A stretch of 64,000 nucleotides of DNA from NCBI GenBank assembly GCA_023231475.1, contig JALJEE010003244.1:1-64000 (forward strand). Reading direction: 5' to 3'. The position numbers and the translations under genes are program-made. Below the pieces are notes generated by a model. That model did no database searches and was not told the DNA's origin. It saw only the letters and a list, made by a program, of their open reading frames with translations. This stretch comes from Seison nebaliae. Taxonomy: Eukaryota > Rotifera > Pararotatoria > Seisonacea > Seisonidae. This document shows positions 58,458-64,000 of the stretch, piece by piece. Position 1 is the first letter of the stretch. Each line of letters starts with the position of its first letter.

Positions 58458-59859
58458 CGCCTTTTAATTATCAATTATCAGCTCAAATTTTAGAAGTGGA
58501 AACTCCATCAAACTTCGAATTGGGATGATTAATTAAAATTTTTCTTCGGACAGCTCGGACCTTGAACGAATGAATTTCCTATCAATCAAATTATTCCATC
58601 AAAATGGAACTGGTGATGATGGATGATGATAATACATCGCAAGTACGAACACTTTTTTTATTAATAATAACAATATTAAATTATTTTCCTGTTAAGTATT
58701 AACATGTATAATTATCAACAATGAGCTAACGTGGAAAAGAAAAGTTCTGAATATATCCATGATTTTGATCATGATGAAAATGAGGGAAATAAGAAATAAG
58801 AAAATTGGAAAGAATTATACATTTTCTACAACAATTTCTTTTCAATGATGAATGAAAATAGAATTGGCAATTCAGATATCATTAAAATAATTAGGATAAT
58901 GAATATTAAATGTCTCAAACGAACAGTTTCAATCGTAAATGATCTAATAAGTATCATTGTCCTATTTTAACCATTCATACCTTTAGGTGGAATAGTTGAT
59001 GATAAAAATAGGAAATGTGTTAAAGATGTAAATGTTTTAAGAATTCAGGTGATTCAGAAAGAAAATCGACCGTTGTACGAACACTGGATATTCCACGAAA
59101 TTTAATTAGTTAATGTTTGTCCACTCTCTCCCATATTTCCTTCCATTATTTGTTTTCGAATGAGCATTCTAAAATTGAAATGCATTATCAGATTTATTCA
59201 TTGAAATTTACGTATGATAATACGTATAGTATACGTATGATGGCGTTTCTTCTCGTTACCGGGATTAAAGATCGATTAATAAAAAATGACGAGCATTACA
59301 TGAGATAACAGACCGATCATGCTATCATTTCCTATAAAAAAATATGTTCGAACAATAAAAAAAAGTTCGTCATTAAAATTTCTATGCTAAAAACTGATCG
59401 AGTAGGATTATTATGATTCCACCATAACACCTTTGTCGTTGGGAGAACTTGAAAATTAAAAAATTTATCTGATGTGAGAAAGTTGAAATGAACGATAAGT
59501 GAATGATTAGTTTCTGTCGTCATTCAGTTGAGAAAGTATTATGTAAAGAATCATAAAGGAATGATTTGAAGGAAAATTGAAGGAAAGGATGGTTGGATGG
59601 AATATTGATAGAAGGAAAGAAGACAGAAAAGAAAGCAAAGTATTCTTTTATTGTTTCCTTCTTATTATAATGCAAATGAAGAGAATTGAAACATCTGAAA
59701 AGTGGAAGATAAAAGGGGAACTATTGTAAGAAAAGATGTAGTGAAGTAAAAGAATAAACCTGTTGGGTAGGCGTTTGTTGATCGGGTATAAATAGATCGT
59801 GATATGATTAGGATTTCACAACATTATTTCAACTGGTCGATTTCGAAAAGTTGAAAAAG
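58458..59859. promoter_or_regulatory. Divergent region PHAF1 / SCO-spondin-like gene
   Basis: 1.4 kb, AT-rich, between two divergent starts. It contains the strong TATA box listed separately. No gene seen. Confidence 0.5.
59787..59794 (+). promoter_or_regulatory. TATA box of the SCO-spondin-like gene
   Basis: TATAAATA in a GC-flanked context (GGGTATAAATAGATCG), 66 bp upstream of the chosen ATG at 59860. It predicts transcription start near 59815-59822. It is the clearest core promoter in the window and suits a strongly regulated secretory gene. Confidence 0.7.
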
Positions 59860-62800
59860 ATGATTATCTCAAAATTACTGCTGCTAATGTGCATTGGCTA
59901 CAGCAGTGCATTCCTGTTTGTGCAACAATATAAGAAATGTTATTTGTACGGAACTAACCGAATCGATACGTTTGATGGAAAACATTATCGTTTTACCGGT
60001 GGTTGTGAATACAAATTGGCTTCTCTGAGATCTGGCGGTGATTGGCAAATCAACGTGGATTTCGTCAATTGCGATCATCTATTTACCTGTTTGAAGGTAC
60101 TGAAAATGACGTTGGGTAACGTGGAAGTGGAAGCGGTTCGATCTGACGTTAAAGTGAACGGTCGTGCCGTTCGCACTTATAATAGTGGTGGAGTGAAGTT
60201 GACCACGAATATATTTGGAGTTCGTGTCCTCACATACCGCGACGTCAAAGTCGAATGGTCGTTAAGTCGATGGATAGTGAAGGTTTTTGTGAAGACGTCA
60301 TTGAAGAATAAAGTGGAAGGTCTTTGTGGAGACTACGACGGAAATAAGTGGAATGATGCAGATCAAGGTGCCCAAGGTGTCGCTTCGACCAGTATCTTCA
60401 ACTTCGCACGTTCATGGAAATTGAAGCAGAATTGTGAAGAGAAATATGTGCCCCAAGAATGCACGGATGCGGCGGCGAAGGCTTTCGCTGAAAACAAATG
60501 TGAATGGATGAAAGGTGGACCAAGTTCGCCATTTCTCCCTTGTATACAACAAATGCCCTCGTCCGATGTTACCAATTTCTTGGAGTCTTGTGTCGATGTC
60601 ATATGTGATAGTAAGACACAAAGTGACGCAACTGCTGAAGGTATTACTGATATTGTGTGTGATGAATTCGAAAAATTGGGATCTCTTTGTGCCACAACAT
60701 TCAAGGCCGTTTCCTGGAGAAGTGGCACATTCTGCCCAAAAGATTGTCCCAAGAACATGAAATTCGATGATTGTGCTACGACATGTTTCGATACATGTCA
60801 ACAAACTACATTACAAGCAGTGACACATATTGACGACTGTCATTCGGATTGTTCCTCTGGTTGCTTCTGCCCAAAAGGTTATTTCGTCGATACCAGCAAA
60901 GACAATGCTTGTGTTGCAAAGGACGAATGTTCCTGCATGCACTCCGGTAAATCGTATGAGAAGGATGAAGAGATTCAAGTACTTTGCAATACTTGTAAAT
61001 GTAAAGGTGGCAATTGGGATTGTACCGATCTGACATGTGAACCCACTTGCACTTTGACCGGTTTCGGTAATATTCGAACATTCGATTTTACCTCGTACAA
61101 AGTAGTCTCAAATGGTGAGTGTGAAAAAGTTCTGGTAAAAGGAAAGGATGGAGTTGAAGATGTTCCTTATATTACCACCAAATTGAATTCGGCCAGTCCG
61201 ATAAGAAACTTTAAGATAATGTTCCGAGGGAAAACGTTGACGGTGGAACATAATCAGATATCGTTGGATACCCAATTCGTCAGAGAATTACCATATAAAG
61301 ACGATGCATTTACTATTCGTCAAATCACGAGCTTCTTCAAATCGGTGGAGTTTGAAGGTGCTCGTATTCTGTGGGATAAATATCGGCTCTATATCAAAAT
61401 GAACATAATTTACAAAGACAAATTGTTGGGTCTGTGTGGAACTTTCAATTTGAAATCGAACGACGATTTTTTCTCTCCTTTAGGTGTCATCGAGACTAGT
61501 TCAGTGGATTTTATTAATACTCTATCCGTCGAACAATGTCCATCGGCTAAGAATGTTGATCCTTGTACGTCGTCACCCATTCTCGGCCTTAAGGCGTCGC
61601 TGATTTGTGGCCGATTGAAAACGAAATTAATTTGGAAGAAGTGCAATGAATTTTTAGATCCGGCTGAATATATTAAGGGTTGTATGAGTGACTATTGTCA
61701 AGCGTCGACTGAAGACCAACGTGATGATTTAGTTTGCTCCACATTCTCGTCATATGCGAAAGAATGTGGAAGTATCGACCAGATAGTGGACTGGTTGGCA
61801 GATGCAGATAATCAGGAGAAGTGTAGAAATTTGAATTATCGAGGTCGATGTGAAAGTGTGGGCAAAGAGTATCAACAATGTGCGAAAGTGTGCACAAACT
61901 CTTGTCACGGTAACGCATTGGAAGGTGCGAGTTGTTGGACAGACGCTTGTATTCACGGATGTACATGTCCGGAAGGAATGTTCGTTGATGAGCACAATTC
62001 TGACGGTTCTCAATGTGTACCGGAAAGTGAATGTAGTTGTTACGATAATGCGGCAAAGAAATATATCCCAGCGAATAGTGTGAAAAAGTTGCCTTGTTCC
62101 GAATGTAAATGTACGTCGGGACGTTTATTATGTTCAGAGGAAGATTGTAGTCAAGTCGTTTGTGAAGCTAATCAAATATTCCAAGAGAATGCCATCGCTT
62201 GTCCACAAGCGTGTGAGAACAAGTTCACATGGAAGGATTGTGGAGATCGTGCAAAGATGTGCGCTTGCCCACCCGGTCAAATATTGGGGGCCGATTTTAA
62301 AACTTGTGTCAATACAGAGGATTGCCCTTGTCATTATGCCGGAGACAGTTACGAAAATGGAGGTAAAATTAAAATCAGATGTAACGAATGTCATTGTCGC
62401 AGCGGGAAATGGGAATGCTCCACCAAAAAATGCGAATCGACCTGCTCGGCCACTGGTGATCCCCATTACCAGACATTCGACGGAAAACGGTTCTCTTTCC
62501 AAGGATCATGTTCATACATTTTCGCTTCAGTACCGTCCTCCCAAGCTGACATGCCATTATTCCAAATAGTCTTGACAAACGTTGCGTGCGGTTCTCAAGG
62601 TGTCACATGTACGAAAGATGTGAAATTGACGTACAAGGATGTCATCATCAAATTATCTCGAGGGAAACATGTAGAGTTTTCCTCAGGAAGTGCTGGAGAA
62701 ATGAAACAGTTGAAGAATCTGGTGAAAAATGAACTTGTACCTGGTGTTACTATTTACACTGCCGGTTTATTTGTGGTAGTTCGAACTGCTGATTTCAAAT

Positions 62801-64000
62801 TAAGATGGGATGGTCGAACAAGAATTTATTTGACTCTCAAAGGAAAATTCGAAGGCAAAGTATCAGGTCTTTGTGGAAATATGAATGGAAATGCTGAGGA
62901 CGATACACAGTTGTCAGATAGAAGTGCCGCATCAATCGAGGACTTGGCAAATGCTTTCCAAGTGGGAACATGTGTCGATAAAGAAATTCCACCAATGTTC
63001 GATTTGACACAACCTTGTGCGGGGCATGATGGTCGGCGTGAGTGGGCACATACAAAATGTGACATGATAGCAGTCGATGCCACGAAAGATTCTCCTTTCT
63101 ATTATTGTATTCAACAATTGGATGAGAATGTGGTGGAAAATGCTCATACGAATTGTCTTTTCGATACCTGTTCTTGTGACAAGGGTGGCGATTGTGAATG
63201 TATGTGTGATGCATTGGCGAATTTCGGGGAATTGTGTAACGAAGTTAACTATCCGGTACGTTGGCGTACCCAAGAATTATGCCGTTTAGTACATTATGTA
63301 AATGTTCAATTTAATTTTTCTTTCCACAGCTATGCAATGTGATTACGGGAAAGTTTATGAAGCATGTGGTAAAGACTGTCCTCAAGCTTGCGGCAATAAT
63401 ACCTGTGAAGACGGTTTTCATTCTAATTTCTTAGTTTCAATTTTTCACTTATTTTTCAGTTGGTTGTTTGGAAGGTTGTTTCTGTCCCACGGGTACTTTC
63501 GAGGACGTATCAGGAAAATGTATTAAGGAATCTGAATGTCCGTGTGAAGTTGAAGGAAGAATTTATACTCCCAATGCCATCTTCCGACACAAATGTTACG
63601 AATGGTTCCGTCTAGTAATTATATTTTATGATTTTAATATTTTCTTCCGATTTCAGTCAATGTAAAAATGGTGAAGTTAATTGCTATAAACAATTGGATG
63701 ATTGTGAGGAATGTACCGGTTTTCTGTGTGGTAATGGCACAGCATCTTCCATCCAATGTATTAATAAAGAATATGAATGCGATGGTGTGAAAGATTGCGA
63801 TGATGGAAGTGACGAAGAAAAATGTCCATGTGATCCCGATAGCTTCGTTTGTGATATTGGCGGTTGTATAGACAAAGGTTTACGATGTGACGGTGTACCT
63901 AATTGCCGAGATGGAACAGATGAGATTGGTTGTGAAGTGTGTATCGATTGCAATCCGTGTAACGGCTTCCCTTGTGAAAATGGAAAATGCATTCCAGAAT
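59860..64000 (+). CDS. SCO-spondin-like secreted VWD/TIL/LDLa protein (3' truncated by window)
   Basis: Exons 59860-63283, 63330-63413, 63460-63604 and 63657 to beyond the window. The ATG at 59860 opens a signal peptide (MIISKLLLLMCIGYSSAF). The order is VWD (about 27-180), C8, TIL; VWD (about 400-560), C8, TIL plus a further TIL/VWC pair; VWD (about 867-1030, GDPHYQTFDGKRFSFQGSC), C8, TIL; then LDLa repeats (IQCINKEYECDGVKDCDDGS; CIDKGLRCDGVPNCRDGTD; a third begins at the edge). Three VWD-C8-TIL units followed by LDLa is the SCO-spondin order; hemolectin and mucins lack it. The expected TSP1 repeats would lie beyond 64000. These are giant multimerising glycoproteins of secreted matrices. VWD2 lacks the usual GDPHxxTFDG motif (it reads GFGNIRTFDF). 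Confidence 0.86.

Noticed and set aside
60363-63992. Long antisense ORFs across the SCO-spondin-like gene
   Set aside because: Shadows of the coding strand; the plus strand has a full domain series with conserved cysteines.
1-64000. Transposons, retroelements, CRISPR, rRNA
   Set aside because: No transposase or reverse-transcriptase motif, terminal repeat pair, spacer array or rRNA-like segment was seen on reading both strands.

Overview
The window is a gene-dense, AT-rich piece of an animal nuclear genome. All genes use the standard genetic code. There are about 20 protein-coding loci in 64 kb on both strands, and the GT-AG introns are extremely small, mostly 39-67 bp with a mode near 50 bp. 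The gene content (BBS8/TTC8, SCO-spondin-like VWD/TIL/LDLa protein, CUB protein, SLC22, CatSper1) is metazoan. BBS8 implies cilia and CatSper1 implies flagellated sperm. A compact-genome small invertebrate fits (orthonectid, rotifer, gastrotrich or miniature annelid type); the sequence alone does not decide the lineage. No CRISPR, rRNA, intact tRNA, provirus or recognisable transposon was seen.

Layout. 0-6.4 kb: ABCE1 (-), an unrecognised 213-residue gene (+), a small LSm10-like gene (-) and ESCRT-II VPS25 (-). 6.4-11.6 kb: a repeat-rich spacer, then a multi-CUB gene and a small PAN-like secreted ORF (+). 11.8-17.6 kb: an SLC22-type transporter (-) in divergent orientation to CATSPER1 (+). 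18.3-27.5 kb: a polyQ/polyN protein (-), a microsatellite-rich spacer and an ATP9/Neo1-type P4-ATPase with large low-complexity insertions (-). 29-36 kb: an unrecognised helical protein (+), TTC8/BBS8 (+), SLC25A10 (+) and convergent STX16 (-). 37-41 kb: an NWD1-like NACHT/WD protein (-). 43.6-50.5 kb: a plasma-membrane Ca2+-ATPase (+) convergent with CTU2 (-), then MPC2 (-). 51.8-58.5 kb: poorly resolved coiled-coil exons (+), an unrecognised gene (+) and PHAF1/C16orf70 (-). 59.9-64 kb: the 5' part of a SCO-spondin-like gene (+), which runs off the window.

The genes are mostly unrelated housekeeping functions: ribosome recycling, ESCRT-II, TGN SNARE, lipid flippase, tRNA thiolation, mitochondrial pyruvate and dicarboxylate carriers, autophagy. 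They are packed tightly, with convergent pairs whose stop codons lie 41-125 bp apart. I rebuilt exons by hand from splice sites plus reading phase. For the multi-exon genes listed with high confidence the summed exon lengths are divisible by three, and joined residues match family consensus.
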